The translations under genes and the position numbers were made by a program. The notes under the pieces were generated by a model. It was not told where the DNA came from. It did not search any database and worked only from the letters and a program-made list of their open reading frames with translations. Shown piece after piece: positions 13,716 through 21,759 of a stretch of 26,679 nucleotides of DNA (position 1 is its first letter; the number at the start of each line of letters is the position of its first letter). This stretch comes from a virus: IMG/VR virus record IMGVR_UViG_3300032236_001851, positions 1 through 26,679 of that record; one strand, 5' to 3'.

Positions 13716-14720
13716 TTATGGCTTTAGGTATACGTAAATGATACATACACCACTACCTCCCGCTCCTCCTAGTGATGCGTTAAATCCTCCGCCACCACCT
13801 GAACCTGTTCCTGCCATTCCTGCACGGCCTGTGTTATTTTGAGTATTATCTCCACCTTGACCACCGCCTGATGAGCCTCCGCCAGAAGCTGCTCCGCCTC
13901 CGCCTCCGCCACCAGCTAATCCATTTGTTCCAACTCCACCTTGTCCACCATGGCAAATATTTGTTGTCCAAGCATGACATATTCCTGAACCACCATTTGA
14001 GCCACCAAATCCATAAGAAAAGCCACCATAAAATCCAGACATGTTTCCGTATGTATTTGTTCCGCCAGTAGTTCTTGCATTTCTGCCAGGTCCGCCTGAA
14101 CCGCCTCCGCCACCACCAGCATTATACTGATAGTTTGTGTAGCCACCGCCACCACCACCTGAACCAGCACCAGTTATGTTGCCAGCTCCTGGTCCACAGC
14201 CTCCTGCATTTCCGCCGTTACCGTTGTTAGATGTCCATCCACCACCGCCACCACCATATGCAACCATGTAGAAGTTTTGTCCAGAAACTCCGAATGTTGA
14301 GTTTCCTCCATTGTTACCATTGTTGTTTGCACCAATTTGTGCTCCGCCTGAGCCAATACCAATTGAAATTGATTGTCCTACTGAAATTGTTGAGATATCT
14401 ACGAAACGATCTAGGTATTGACCTGCTCCGCCTCCGCCTGAGCCTCCGTTATAAGCGTTGTTGTGTGTTCCGCCTGAACCGCCTCCGCCAACAAGTACAA
14501 CTCTTGCTATAGAAGCAGAGTTTGCTGGGCGAGTCCATGTACCGCTTGAATAAAATCTTGTTTCATATGGTAAGTAGAATGAACCGAGATTGGCTGCAGC
14601 AACTGCTGCGCCAGTTACTCCCGCTGTAATTCCAGCATTTATACCACTTTGAACGTTAGCGTTAATGGTTGTTGTTAACCCTGGTAGGTATGTAGATTGT
14701 GCCGATGTTGATACAGCCAT
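13716..14720 (-). CDS. Glycine-rich adhesin 2 (polyglycine-helix type)
   Basis: 334 aa, same plan as the adhesin at 12227-13162. The start is MAVSTSAQSTYLPGLTTTIN, then 'SSGTWTRPANSASIARVVLV', and then more than 200 residues in which glycine runs ('GGGSGG', 'GGGGGGYTN', 'GGGGGGSGGPG', 'GGGGGGGAASGGGSSGGG') alternate with short loops. The end is 'GGAGGSGVCIIYVYLKP'. The two adhesins match at the ends ('YLPGL/YVPGL', 'SGVCII') and in the phrase 'FYMVAYGGG', but differ in the loops. That is expected if the loops are receptor-contacting and evolve fast. Two cysteines sit in 'GGSGICHAWTTNICHGGQG'. AGGAG precedes the ATG. It is coupled to the 83-aa gene. Confidence 0.8.
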   Translation of the reverse strand: MAVSTSAQSTYLPGLTTTINANVQSGINAGITAGVTGAAVAAANLGSFYLPYETRFYSSGTWTRPANSASIARVVLVGGGGSGGTHNNAYNGGSGGGGAGQYLDRFVDISTISVGQSISIGIGSGGAQIGANNNGNNGGNSTFGVSGQNFYMVAYGGGGGGWTSNNGNGGNAGGCGPGAGNITGAGSGGGGGGYTNYQYNAGGGGGGSGGPGRNARTTGGTNTYGNMSGFYGGFSYGFGGSNGGSGICHAWTTNICHGGQGGVGTNGLAGGGGGGGAASGGGSSGGGQGGDNTQNNTGRAGMAGTGSGGGGGFNASLGGAGGSGVCIIYVYLKP

Positions 14721-14740
14721 GTTTTTATTCTCCTAAAATA

Positions 14741-15061
14741 TCAAGATGTTGTTACTTTTACACCAGAGATAAACATTGAAAGTGAAGCTGCTGTTGAGCC
14801 TGTCACCTTAATGATCTCAGAAACGTTCATTACCTGCTTTACGTCTAAGGTAAGGAATGTCTGTGGTGGTACTGATAACTGATAAGCTAAGTACACTTCA
14901 GCAATCTTGACGTTGAATGTCTGTGCTGAAGATGTTAAGTTTTGTACTGTTATTGATGTTATAACGTCAGTCTCCGCAGCTGGGGTTGTCCAAACAGCTG
15001 TCTCAGCTGTTGGCAATACTCCTGCATAAAAGCGTGACGGTAAGCTTACTGTAGTTGCCAT
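14741..15061 (-). CDS. Small beta-rich virion protein, 106 aa
   Basis: Begins MATTVSLPSRFYAGVLPTAE. The rest reads 'TDVITSITVQNLTSSAQTFN', 'QTFLTLDVKQVMNVSEIIKV' and 'LSMFISGVKVTTS'. The strand pattern and the blocks 'xxIhhxNhhxxxxxh', 'LDhxQVhNhxxxI' and the terminal 'hISGV' match the 109-aa protein at 10268-10597 and the end of the YHYH/FN3 protein. It is likely a tail-associated beta-sandwich used in several copies. The gene is one base after the 110-aa fibre protein and 20 bases before glycine-rich adhesin 2. No enzymatic motif is visible. Confidence 0.7.
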   Translation of the reverse strand: MATTVSLPSRFYAGVLPTAETAVWTTPAAETDVITSITVQNLTSSAQTFNVKIAEVYLAYQLSVPPQTFLTLDVKQVMNVSEIIKVTGSTAASLSMFISGVKVTTS

Positions 15062-15062
15062 A

Positions 15063-15395
15063 TTAGATTGCTCCCATTGTGTTGTTTATTGTATAGTTAT
15101 TTACAGACTGAGCAATTGCTGATTGTCCCGCTGTTACTGCGGTGCCAATTGCTGCAATTTGAGTTGAGCCTGCTGAGTTAACTGATGTTACCGCACCTGT
15201 TGATGCGTTTTGAATGCTAGTAATTTGGGTGTTTGTAGCAGCTACTACGTCGTTAACCCCCAAAAGATTTCCCATAGCTTCGATTGCCTTAGCTAAGAAA
15301 ACCAAATCTTGTGCACCTAGAGTGCTTGAACTGAGGGCATTTACTTTTGTTTGAAACAAAGCAATCTGCGTTCCTAGTGTACTATAATCTGCCAT
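15063..15395 (-). CDS. Short fibre/coiled-coil-like protein, 110 aa
   Basis: Begins MADYSTLGTQIALFQTKVNA and continues 'AQDLVFLAKAIEAMGNLLGV', then 'TQITSIQNASTGAVTSVNSA', ending 'NNYTINNTMGAI'. The first half is helical and closely resembles the start of the 221-aa protein at 16869-17534 ('DYSTLSSQISLYKSAAANLM', 'ANDLALVGASLNTLG'). The second half has the 'xQIxxIxxAxTxAhxxIxxA' spacing of a trimeric fibre shaft. So this is a truncated relative that keeps the shaft and lacks the tip. GAGAGGTGA precedes the ATG and an extended -10 element lies further up. Confidence 0.65.
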   Translation of the reverse strand: MADYSTLGTQIALFQTKVNALSSSTLGAQDLVFLAKAIEAMGNLLGVNDVVAATNTQITSIQNASTGAVTSVNSAGSTQIAAIGTAVTAGQSAIAQSVNNYTINNTMGAI

Positions 15396-15414
15396 ATTTA
15401 ATCACCTCTCGTAT

Positions 15415-15423
15415 AGTATATCA
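15415..15423 (-). promoter_or_regulatory. Extended -10 promoter candidate (TGA-TATACT)
   Basis: TGA-TATACT lies about 20 bases before the ATG at 15395, with a normal ribosome-binding site (GAGAGGTGA) between. No convincing -35 box is seen. It could give extra transcription of the adhesin genes. Confidence 0.4.
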
Positions 15424-15433
15424 TAACTGTTTA

Positions 15434-15925
15434 TTAATTCGGTTCTGTGGGCCAAACTACATCATAGTCATTTGTTGAATCTGGTAAGTCTCTTAATGCT
15501 TGGCGATATGCTTTCCATTCCGCCTTTTTTTCATCAGATAATGGAGCATTTTCTGTCCAATCTGTTCTTGCTAACAATGCAGTTCTACGGTTTCTAACGT
15601 GAGATACTGCTCCAGAAACAGTCATTTCTGCCATCCAAGCATCGTGCTCTTCTTGCGTCATAGATCTTGGAGAACCATCATTAAATATTAAATGCTTTCC
15701 ATCTGGAAAATGATCATCAACTTCATGCCATTCGGAACCATCTTCTGTATTATCTGTTGGAAGTTGTTCTGCAGTTCTTGTTTCAATTTGAATATGAGTA
15801 TCTTTATGAAATCTTGCAAACTTTTTTATAGGCTTTGGCTCTGGTAGAGGTTCTGCCGATGTTGGAAAATTTGACTCAAAAGAATCTGGGTTTAAAATTG
15901 TATCTGTTGGTTGTGCGTCTGACAT
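15434..15925 (-). CDS. Tail-fibre assembly chaperone (Phage_tail_APC-like)
   Basis: 163 aa. The N-terminal part is hydrophilic with Pro/Glu ('SAEPLPEPKPIKKFARFHKD'). The C-terminal ~75 residues contain 'VSHVRNRRTALLARTDWTEN', 'LSDEKKAEWKAYRQALRDLP' and 'YDVVWPTEPN'. The RNxLLxxTDWT...YRQxLRDLP...VxWPxxP pattern is the hallmark of phage tail-fibre assembly chaperones (Gp38/APC family), which help fibres trimerise. Its start overlaps the stop of the fibre gene at 15925-16869 by one base (TAATG), with GGAG in place. It probably serves that fibre. Confidence 0.8.
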   Translation of the reverse strand: MSDAQPTDTILNPDSFESNFPTSAEPLPEPKPIKKFARFHKDTHIQIETRTAEQLPTDNTEDGSEWHEVDDHFPDGKHLIFNDGSPRSMTQEEHDAWMAEMTVSGAVSHVRNRRTALLARTDWTENAPLSDEKKAEWKAYRQALRDLPDSTNDYDVVWPTEPN

Positions 15926-16869
15926 TATCTATCTCCATATAGTGTTGCTGCTCTATTCCATACAGAATATGAGTCAATAGTGCTTGTATAGTTATTGTTT
16001 GTAATATCTCCATATGTCCATGCTGCCATAGTCATACGCATATCTGGTCCAATCCAGTAGTTTGGAGGGAATGTTCCTTGTAGGTTGTAGAAGCAGTTAT
16101 TTTGATCCCACTCATAAATCCCGCCAGTTGATGTATAAAAATAAAATGTATTGCATAATACTATAGCAGCTGTAGTTTGTGCTGGAAGAGTAAATGTTCC
16201 AGATATACCAGCATTTGTTGGTGATCCACCAGTATATGTTGCTAAGTTAGTCCAATTTACTGTTGTTGCTGTTGAATATTTGTTTGTATTTGGAATACCA
16301 ACTTGCATTCCCGCTCCATCATAACCTGATGACCAATATGTTGAAATTAATCCCCATACAGAAACGTTAATTGATGATGAAGGATGATAGTTTCTAATAA
16401 ACATTACACGGGAACCGAATGGGCCGTATGAGGTGTTTTGAGGATATGTTTCATAGTGAGTATGGCTTCCACCAGATTGATTGTTTGTAGACCAATCTAA
16501 ACGCTTTATTGCGTGTCCCCAAGTTTTTTGAGATTCATTTTGCAAACGATATCCGCCAAGTGCGTACCAAAAAGATCTTTCTGCGTCATAAGGTTGATAC
16601 CCAGTCATGTATGTATAATAGCTTGTCCACGAATCTGTATTATTCCATGTGTAGTTACCCATCATAGAATTACCACGATTGTTTACTGAATAAATTGATG
16701 GAACTGCATATGGAAGACGTGATGCATCAGAAACTTCTTTAACAATATTATCTGTTCCAGTTACGACGCCAAGCGATGCTGCTGTAACACCGAGTGATGA
16801 TGCTGTAATATTCAAACTTGATTGTGAAATTCCCGCCGTAGCTACTACGACATCGCTTAGATTTGCCAT
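15925..16869 (-). CDS. Tail fibre/receptor-binding-like protein, 314 aa
   Basis: Start taken at ATG 16869, which overlaps the preceding stop (TAATG) and has GGAG upstream. An in-frame ATG five codons earlier (16884) is less likely. The N-terminus 'MANLSDVVVATAGISQSSLN' is a short helical/Ser-rich entry. The rest is rich in Trp, Tyr, Asn and Ser: 'YTWNNTDSWTSYYTYMTGYQ', 'HAIKRLDWSTNNQSGGSHTH', 'RVMFIRNYHP', 'FYFYTSTGGIYEWDQNN', 'YWIGPDMRMTMAAWTYGDI'. This composition is typical of beta-rich receptor-binding tips. I do not recognise a named family. The chaperone gene that follows supports a trimeric fibre. Confidence 0.65.
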   Translation of the reverse strand: MANLSDVVVATAGISQSSLNITASSLGVTAASLGVVTGTDNIVKEVSDASRLPYAVPSIYSVNNRGNSMMGNYTWNNTDSWTSYYTYMTGYQPYDAERSFWYALGGYRLQNESQKTWGHAIKRLDWSTNNQSGGSHTHYETYPQNTSYGPFGSRVMFIRNYHPSSSINVSVWGLISTYWSSGYDGAGMQVGIPNTNKYSTATTVNWTNLATYTGGSPTNAGISGTFTLPAQTTAAIVLCNTFYFYTSTGGIYEWDQNNCFYNLQGTFPPNYWIGPDMRMTMAAWTYGDITNNNYTSTIDSYSVWNRAATLYGDR

Positions 16870-17534
16870 TATACTTTTCTCCATCCGTATGTTGATCCGC
16901 TATATACTAGGGTCAATCCATATCCATTTACGTTAAATACTAAATCTGATGAAGCACCTTGAATAAGTGATCCATTTCTTGCTAATGTAAAGTTAGTTGT
17001 TGCTGAAGTTCCTGCCATATCTACAACTTGAACCTGATATCCAACACCTGGATTAAGAGGCAATGTAATAACAAGACCTGCTGCGGGTGTTACAAGAAGT
17101 CTATCTCCGTTAACTGCTGTATAGTTTGCAGTTTTTACAGACCATGCAGATGGTACTGTTGCAATAGAGCTTTGAATAGAGCTTAACTGAGAATTAATTG
17201 TTGAATATTGGCTTGCATTTGTAGATATAAACGAGTTAACATTTGACATCTGATTTTGCAAGGTTGTAATATTGCTCTGAGCTGTTGCTAATGCTGATCC
17301 ATTTGCAGATGAATTAATTGTTGCTATTGCTGCGGTTGTTGCAGCATTGATTGCTACAATTTGATTCTGTGTAGCTGTATAAATATCATTTGTACCTAAA
17401 TCGGTTCCAAGCGTATTTAAGGATGCTCCTACAAGTGCTAAGTCGTTAGCAGTTAATGTGCTGGTTGTCATCAAGTTAGCTGCTGCTGACTTGTATAAGC
17501 TTATCTGGCTACTTAACGTAGAGTAATCAGGCAT
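16869..17534 (-). CDS. Short tail fibre with helical shaft and C-terminal tip, 221 aa
   Basis: Residues 1-60 are helical ('DYSTLSSQISLYKSAAANLM'). Residues 60-125 have shaft spacing ('QNQIVAINAATTAAIATINS'). The C-terminal 75 residues form a tip domain: 'SVKTANYTAVNGDRLLV', 'ITLPLNPGVGYQVQVVD', 'NFTLARNGSLIQGASSD', 'LVFNVNGYGLTLVYSGS', 'YGWRKV'. This tip is common in phage fibres. The N-terminal half is shared with the 110-aa protein at 15063-15395. AAGGAG precedes the ATG. It sits directly after the 1174-aa structural protein and is coupled to the 314-aa gene. Confidence 0.75.
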   Translation of the reverse strand: MPDYSTLSSQISLYKSAAANLMTTSTLTANDLALVGASLNTLGTDLGTNDIYTATQNQIVAINAATTAAIATINSSANGSALATAQSNITTLQNQMSNVNSFISTNASQYSTINSQLSSIQSSIATVPSAWSVKTANYTAVNGDRLLVTPAAGLVITLPLNPGVGYQVQVVDMAGTSATTNFTLARNGSLIQGASSDLVFNVNGYGLTLVYSGSTYGWRKV

Positions 17535-17546
17535 TTATTCTCCTTC

Positions 17547-20500
17547 TTAAGCTTGGGCTTCTGTCCAAGATAGTGTTGCTGAAATATTTGCAGCTGTTGT
17601 ACCAATATTGGTTGCAACAATTGTAATGATGTCTGGTCCGTTAGGGAATCCTGGGTTAGATGTGCTTCCATCTCCATTTAGGATTGAGTTTCCAAGATCT
17701 CTAACCTTAGTCAAATCTACACGGGTAACTGAGTAGTTTGTACCACCCGCATTATCTGTATAGAATGCAAAGATAACGTCTCCACCAGAAACTGTGTTTG
17801 TTGGTGATGTAACTGGTGTACCAACAGAACCTGTACCATCATGGTAAATAATTTGTGATAACGAACCTGAACCCACTTTGTTTAACTGCCAATCTGTTGG
17901 AATTGTAACTCCGTTAAGAGACTGTGGATTAAGAATACCTTGAATCAAGAACTGTCCTTGAGACAAGATATTTACGTTATAAAGCTTTGCTGCCATTGTA
18001 TTCATAAGTTCACGGATACCAAAGTTTCTTCCGATACCGTTATCTACTGAAGGTGCAATTCTCATTGAAATCAAAGGACGTGCTTGTTGTGTAGATCCAA
18101 ATGTTTGAACAATAGATCCATTTGGATAAACAGCTTGAATAGTTTCTGTTAATGTACTTCCACCTGCAAGATTGTAGGTGATTGTATTTGATGTTACTGC
18201 TGATATATTAAATGTACCATTATATACAGATGAAACAGTTGCTGTTGCATTGTTTGTAGTAGGAATTGCTGTTAAACCAAGTGTTCCTACTGCCTTTGTG
18301 TAAGAGAATGTATTTGCAGTTACTGCTGTAATTGTGTATATACCGTTAAATGTTGTATCTACACCTGTAACAGTTACTGTCTGTCCCGCCAAATAATTGT
18401 GAGAGCTAGAAGTTGTTAAAGTAGCAACGTTGCTATTTACTTGCTTATATGTAAGTGAATAAACATTGTTAACACCTGAAACAACTGCTGTATAGCCAGC
18501 TTGCAATGAGTGTGATGCTGATGTTGTTAATGTTGCAACACCTGAAGATGCAGATCTGTTTGTAATTGTTGCAGAAACCGAACCAGATCCACCAACTTGA
18601 AGATAACGCTGCATGTTAGCGGTAAAGATGAACGACTTATCATCATCGAATCCGCCATCCATAATAACTGATGATCCCCAGTGTGACATAACTGGTGCAC
18701 ACTGCTGTGATATAACCATTACTGATACCTGTGGAATACCTGCTCCACCAGGAATTGTGTTGTCTGGTTGATAATTATTTAATGTGTAGCTACCATTAAG
18801 AAGATATGCTGCACCTGAATAGTATACTGTTTGTTGTACACGACGTTGAATTGTAATTGGATAACCTTGTGCAGAAGAGTTAAATGATCCTACTGCTGAA
18901 TATGAACAAATTTCAAAGTTAGAGCCATCGCTGATTCTAAGGTATCCAGATGAAGGCCAATTAGTTACATCTTCTACGAACATTGTTGTGTCTGCTGCGT
19001 ATAATGTAGAGCCTTGAACAGCCGTTCCTCCCGCCACAAGGCGTGTATTTGTTAGAGGCTCATTGATTGCCTCATAACGTGCTGGTAGGTTACCAGAACG
19101 CTGGTAAGCTGCTGTATTGACGTTGTTCTGAGATGCCTGGTGAACCCAAGTTACTTTACCGTCTTGACCTCTGAAGCCCCAACGAATAGTTCCTGCACCG
19201 TACCATGAATAATCAATGTATGTCATCTGCATTTTTGAAACATCAAGAATGTGTCCTGAAGGACCAGTTCCATCCATTTTGTCAAGATTCCATTGTGATT
19301 GTGGTGTCTTTAACCACTGTGTCTTACGATACTTTGTGTTTGTATTTGTTGGTGCACGATAAGCTGGCGAAATATTCATTGATGTATCAGAGTTAACCTG
19401 AATAACCAAGTAAGACTGACCCTTAATGACAATCTTATCTCCAGCAACCAATTGCTTTCTAAATAATGTGTTAGTTCCTGTTACAACGTTACTGAATTGA
19501 GTACAGTTAATTGTTCCACGAAGCTCTCTTGTTGACCAACGACGAACTGCGTGAATATTTTGTCCATCATATTCAAAATAGAATCCGTCTTGCTCTGAGA
19601 AAAGTCCTGCACGAGTTGCAGCACCCTTCCACTGAAATGCTGTAATTGATACGTTAACTCCACCTGGAACCTGATCAATTGCATTAATCTGGCTTTGGAA
19701 ATTAATTGAAATTGTAAATGTATTTACATCTACAACTGTTTGAACTTGAAAAACACCATTGTATGGGTTATAAGAACCTACACAATAAACGCCTTCAATT
19801 TTAACATAAGCACCTGGTTGTAAATTGTGGTTTTGAAGTGTTTGAATTGTAACAACTTGTGAACCGACAACTACACCTGATGCGCCAATGTATGATGCAT
19901 CAAATGTTGGTGTAAACTTTGTACCAGTTGAGAATGATATTGCCTTACCTGACTGATAACGGAAATATCTACGTGTTTGACGAGTTGTTTGAGCACCGCA
20001 AACGTTATTTCCTGTTGTAAGAATAACTCCACCATCCATTGGGCGGTGTTCTACATAACCTTCTGGCTTTGTATAAAATGCTTGTCCAGTAGTTGAAATT
20101 GGATTTAAAATTTGTTGACCTGGAGCAATAAATGAAAGTTGATTTGGATTAGGAACTGTATCAATAAAGAAGTTTCCATAAAGTGTTGCACCAGATATCT
20201 GTGAAACAAGAATAGGTGTTCCTGGAAGCAATCCGTGTGGATTTGGAGTAACTACTGTAATTCTTGATCCACCAGCTGATGATGCAGCATTTGCCTGATC
20301 TGAAACAGCTGTCCATGCTCCAAGGTTACCTGTGTTTCCACCCATAACGTGAGCATTATCAAAAATACCACCACCATAAATTGTGGAAAGAGTTCCATCA
20401 ATTACGTTTCCGCTTACAACACCCTTTGCAATATAAGTAAAGGTATATGCGTCTAGTGGGTAGACAAGGAATGTACCTTCTGCGTTATTGCTTTGTGTTT

Positions 20501-21071
20501 CTTGAATAGATGCTACATCACCTGCGTTAAGTCCATGAGGTGTATTTGTAACAACTGTTACTGTTGATCTTGGAGATGCACCATTTCCTGTAATAGATGC
20601 GATATCAAATGAGTTACCACCAGTTGCTCTTCCAAAAAAGCCTGGGTAATTCATAACTAATTCTAGTGACTCCCATTTAGATGGCTGGGCACCATATTCA
20701 AAGTCTGTATCAATAAGAGCGGTAGGTGAAGAAATCTTCATCTTACCTACGCCATCAATACCTTCTGGCTTTGGTTCAATATACTCTGCAACTTCATCTA
20801 TTACAATTTGAAGCTTGTCTGTAGATGACATTGCTGCACAGTTATACTTTAATACTACTGTTGTTGTTGAACGGGCTGTATTGGTTGGCTCTGAAGCTAC
20901 CGTCCATGTTGCTGCATTAATTGTTGAATCGGAGAAATTATAGATAACGGTACCAGCGGTAACGTTGGTGATGAGAAGAACTCTCTCTTGTCTAATACCC
21001 TGTGGTATTGTGATGGTATTCGTTGTTGGATTAAACGTATAACCTGTTAGTGGATAAACTCTTCTTGCCAT
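17547..21071 (-). CDS. Large virion structural protein with HxLxxG-type beta repeats, 1174 aa
   Basis: The N-terminal ~95 residues form a small beta domain ('RVYPLTGYTFNPTTNTITIP'). Repeats of the form 'T..pHgL..Gd.V.h.gv...yNG.F.h..V.....F.h' recur: near 195 ('PHGLNAGDVASIQET'), 275 ('PHGLLPGTPILVSQI'), 405 ('NHNLQPGAYVKIEGV'), 850 ('SHSLQAGYTAVVSGV') and 885 ('SHNYLAGQTVTVTGV'). Aromatic-rich segments between them ('HVMGGNTGNLGAWTAVSDQ', 'FDASYIGASGVVVGSQVV', 'MQMTYIDYSWYGAGTIRWGF') are like those of large baseplate or tail proteins of aquatic phages. It is the longest gene in the window and follows the collagen-like gene by 12 bases with an AGGAG site. A baseplate or fibre-hub role is probable. 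No enzymatic motif is visible. Confidence 0.7.
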   Translation of the reverse strand: MARRVYPLTGYTFNPTTNTITIPQGIRQERVLLITNVTAGTVIYNFSDSTINAATWTVASEPTNTARSTTTVVLKYNCAAMSSTDKLQIVIDEVAEYIEPKPEGIDGVGKMKISSPTALIDTDFEYGAQPSKWESLELVMNYPGFFGRATGGNSFDIASITGNGASPRSTVTVVTNTPHGLNAGDVASIQETQSNNAEGTFLVYPLDAYTFTYIAKGVVSGNVIDGTLSTIYGGGIFDNAHVMGGNTGNLGAWTAVSDQANAASSAGGSRITVVTPNPHGLLPGTPILVSQISGATLYGNFFIDTVPNPNQLSFIAPGQQILNPISTTGQAFYTKPEGYVEHRPMDGGVILTTGNNVCGAQTTRQTRRYFRYQSGKAISFSTGTKFTPTFDASYIGASGVVVGSQVVTIQTLQNHNLQPGAYVKIEGVYCVGSYNPYNGVFQVQTVVDVNTFTISINFQSQINAIDQVPGGVNVSITAFQWKGAATRAGLFSEQDGFYFEYDGQNIHAVRRWSTRELRGTINCTQFSNVVTGTNTLFRKQLVAGDKIVIKGQSYLVIQVNSDTSMNISPAYRAPTNTNTKYRKTQWLKTPQSQWNLDKMDGTGPSGHILDVSKMQMTYIDYSWYGAGTIRWGFRGQDGKVTWVHQASQNNVNTAAYQRSGNLPARYEAINEPLTNTRLVAGGTAVQGSTLYAADTTMFVEDVTNWPSSGYLRISDGSNFEICSYSAVGSFNSSAQGYPITIQRRVQQTVYYSGAAYLLNGSYTLNNYQPDNTIPGGAGIPQVSVMVISQQCAPVMSHWGSSVIMDGGFDDDKSFIFTANMQRYLQVGGSGSVSATITNRSASSGVATLTTSASHSLQAGYTAVVSGVNNVYSLTYKQVNSNVATLTTSSSHNYLAGQTVTVTGVDTTFNGIYTITAVTANTFSYTKAVGTLGLTAIPTTNNATATVSSVYNGTFNISAVTSNTITYNLAGGSTLTETIQAVYPNGSIVQTFGSTQQARPLISMRIAPSVDNGIGRNFGIRELMNTMAAKLYNVNILSQGQFLIQGILNPQSLNGVTIPTDWQLNKVGSGSLSQIIYHDGTGSVGTPVTSPTNTVSGGDVIFAFYTDNAGGTNYSVTRVDLTKVRDLGNSILNGDGSTSNPGFPNGPDIITIVATNIGTTAANISATLSWTEAQA

Positions 21072-21083
21072 ATTTTTTTTCTC

Positions 21084-21707
21084 CTAAAATATCATACTTG
21101 TTGCAGTTATTTTTGCCTTTAACTGTGTCAAGTTTGTTAGTGTTGTGTATTTTGGATAGTATATACCCAAGTTTAAATATTGATCTGCTACAAATGCATT
21201 GACTGATGAGTTTAATATATTTATAGCACTGCTTACTGTTGGTCCTTGTGGTCCCGCTGGACCAGTTGCACCTGCAGGTCCTGTTGGACCCATTATGTTA
21301 CCTTGCAAAATCCAACTTGTTGATGATGAACTATAAACATAATAGTTACCATTAGCCAAGTTTAAATAATTATCTCCGTCTAGTATACCAACAAGTCCGC
21401 CGTTTGATGCTGGTGCTACTTGTCCTGTATAAATCTTGCTTCCACGAGTTCCTGGTGTTCCCGCAGCTCCCGCTGCACCTGTAGCACCTGTTGCTCCTGC
21501 TGGAATTGTAAAATTAAGAACTGCTGCTGTTGTTGTTCCTGTATTTGTTACAGTTGGAGGATTACCTGCTGCTACAGCAGTAACTGTGCCAATTGTTATT
21601 GTTCCTGATGGACCCTGTGGACCTGTTGCACCCGTGGCTCCAGTTGCACCAGGACGTGATCCTGCTACTACTACCCACTGCGTACCGTCCCAACGTTTTA
21701 ATGACAC
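21084..21707 (-). CDS. Collagen-like tail protein, 207 aa
   Basis: Starts 'MSLKRWDGTQWVVVAG', a common opening of phage collagen-like proteins. Three Gly-X-Y stretches follow: residues 20-34 ('GATGATGATGPQGPSG' in part), 71-89 ('GATGATGAAGAAGTPG') and 140-157 ('GPTGPAGATGPAGPQGPT'). Between them are two beta-like segments ('VAAGNPPTVTNTGTTTAAVL' and 'GLVGILDGDNYLNLANGNYY'), and the end is 'LNLGIYYPKYTTLTNLTQL'. Collagen triple helices make rigid trimeric rods in tails. Most prolines are in the X position, and Thr is frequent in Y, as in O-glycosylated bacterial collagens. The start is GTG at 21707, with GGAG 11 bases upstream; an ATG nearby is out of frame. A possible second substrate for the hydroxylase/glycosyltransferase pair. 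Confidence 0.8.
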   Translation of the reverse strand: MSLKRWDGTQWVVVAGSRPGATGATGATGPQGPSGTITIGTVTAVAAGNPPTVTNTGTTTAAVLNFTIPAGATGATGAAGAAGTPGTRGSKIYTGQVAPASNGGLVGILDGDNYLNLANGNYYVYSSSSTSWILQGNIMGPTGPAGATGPAGPQGPTVSSAINILNSSVNAFVADQYLNLGIYYPKYTTLTNLTQLKAKITATSMIF

Positions 21708-21729
21708 TTATACATCAACTCCTTTGTAA

Positions 21730-21738
21730 ATTATATCA
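21730..21738 (-). promoter_or_regulatory. Extended -10 promoter (TGA-TATAAT) before the collagen-like gene
   Basis: A perfect TATAAT with TGA directly upstream, in the 50-base gap between the 254-aa and collagen-like genes. The -35 is poor. GGAG of the collagen-like gene lies just downstream. Confidence 0.5.
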
Positions 21739-21741
21739 AAC

Positions 21742-21759
21742 AACTGCCAAAAAGCAGTT
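21742..21759 (-). terminator. Small hairpin at the end of the 254-aa gene (weak terminator or processing site)
   Basis: AACTGC-TTTTTG-GCAGTT: a six-pair stem overlapping the TAA stop at 21758-21760, followed by TGTTTGA rather than a U-run. Too weak to be a confident terminator. It stands just before the extended -10 element. Confidence 0.3.

Noticed and set aside
12227-14720. Diversity-generating retroelement target
   Set aside because: No reverse transcriptase, template repeat or C-type lectin end is seen in the window. Loop variation would have to arise by other means.
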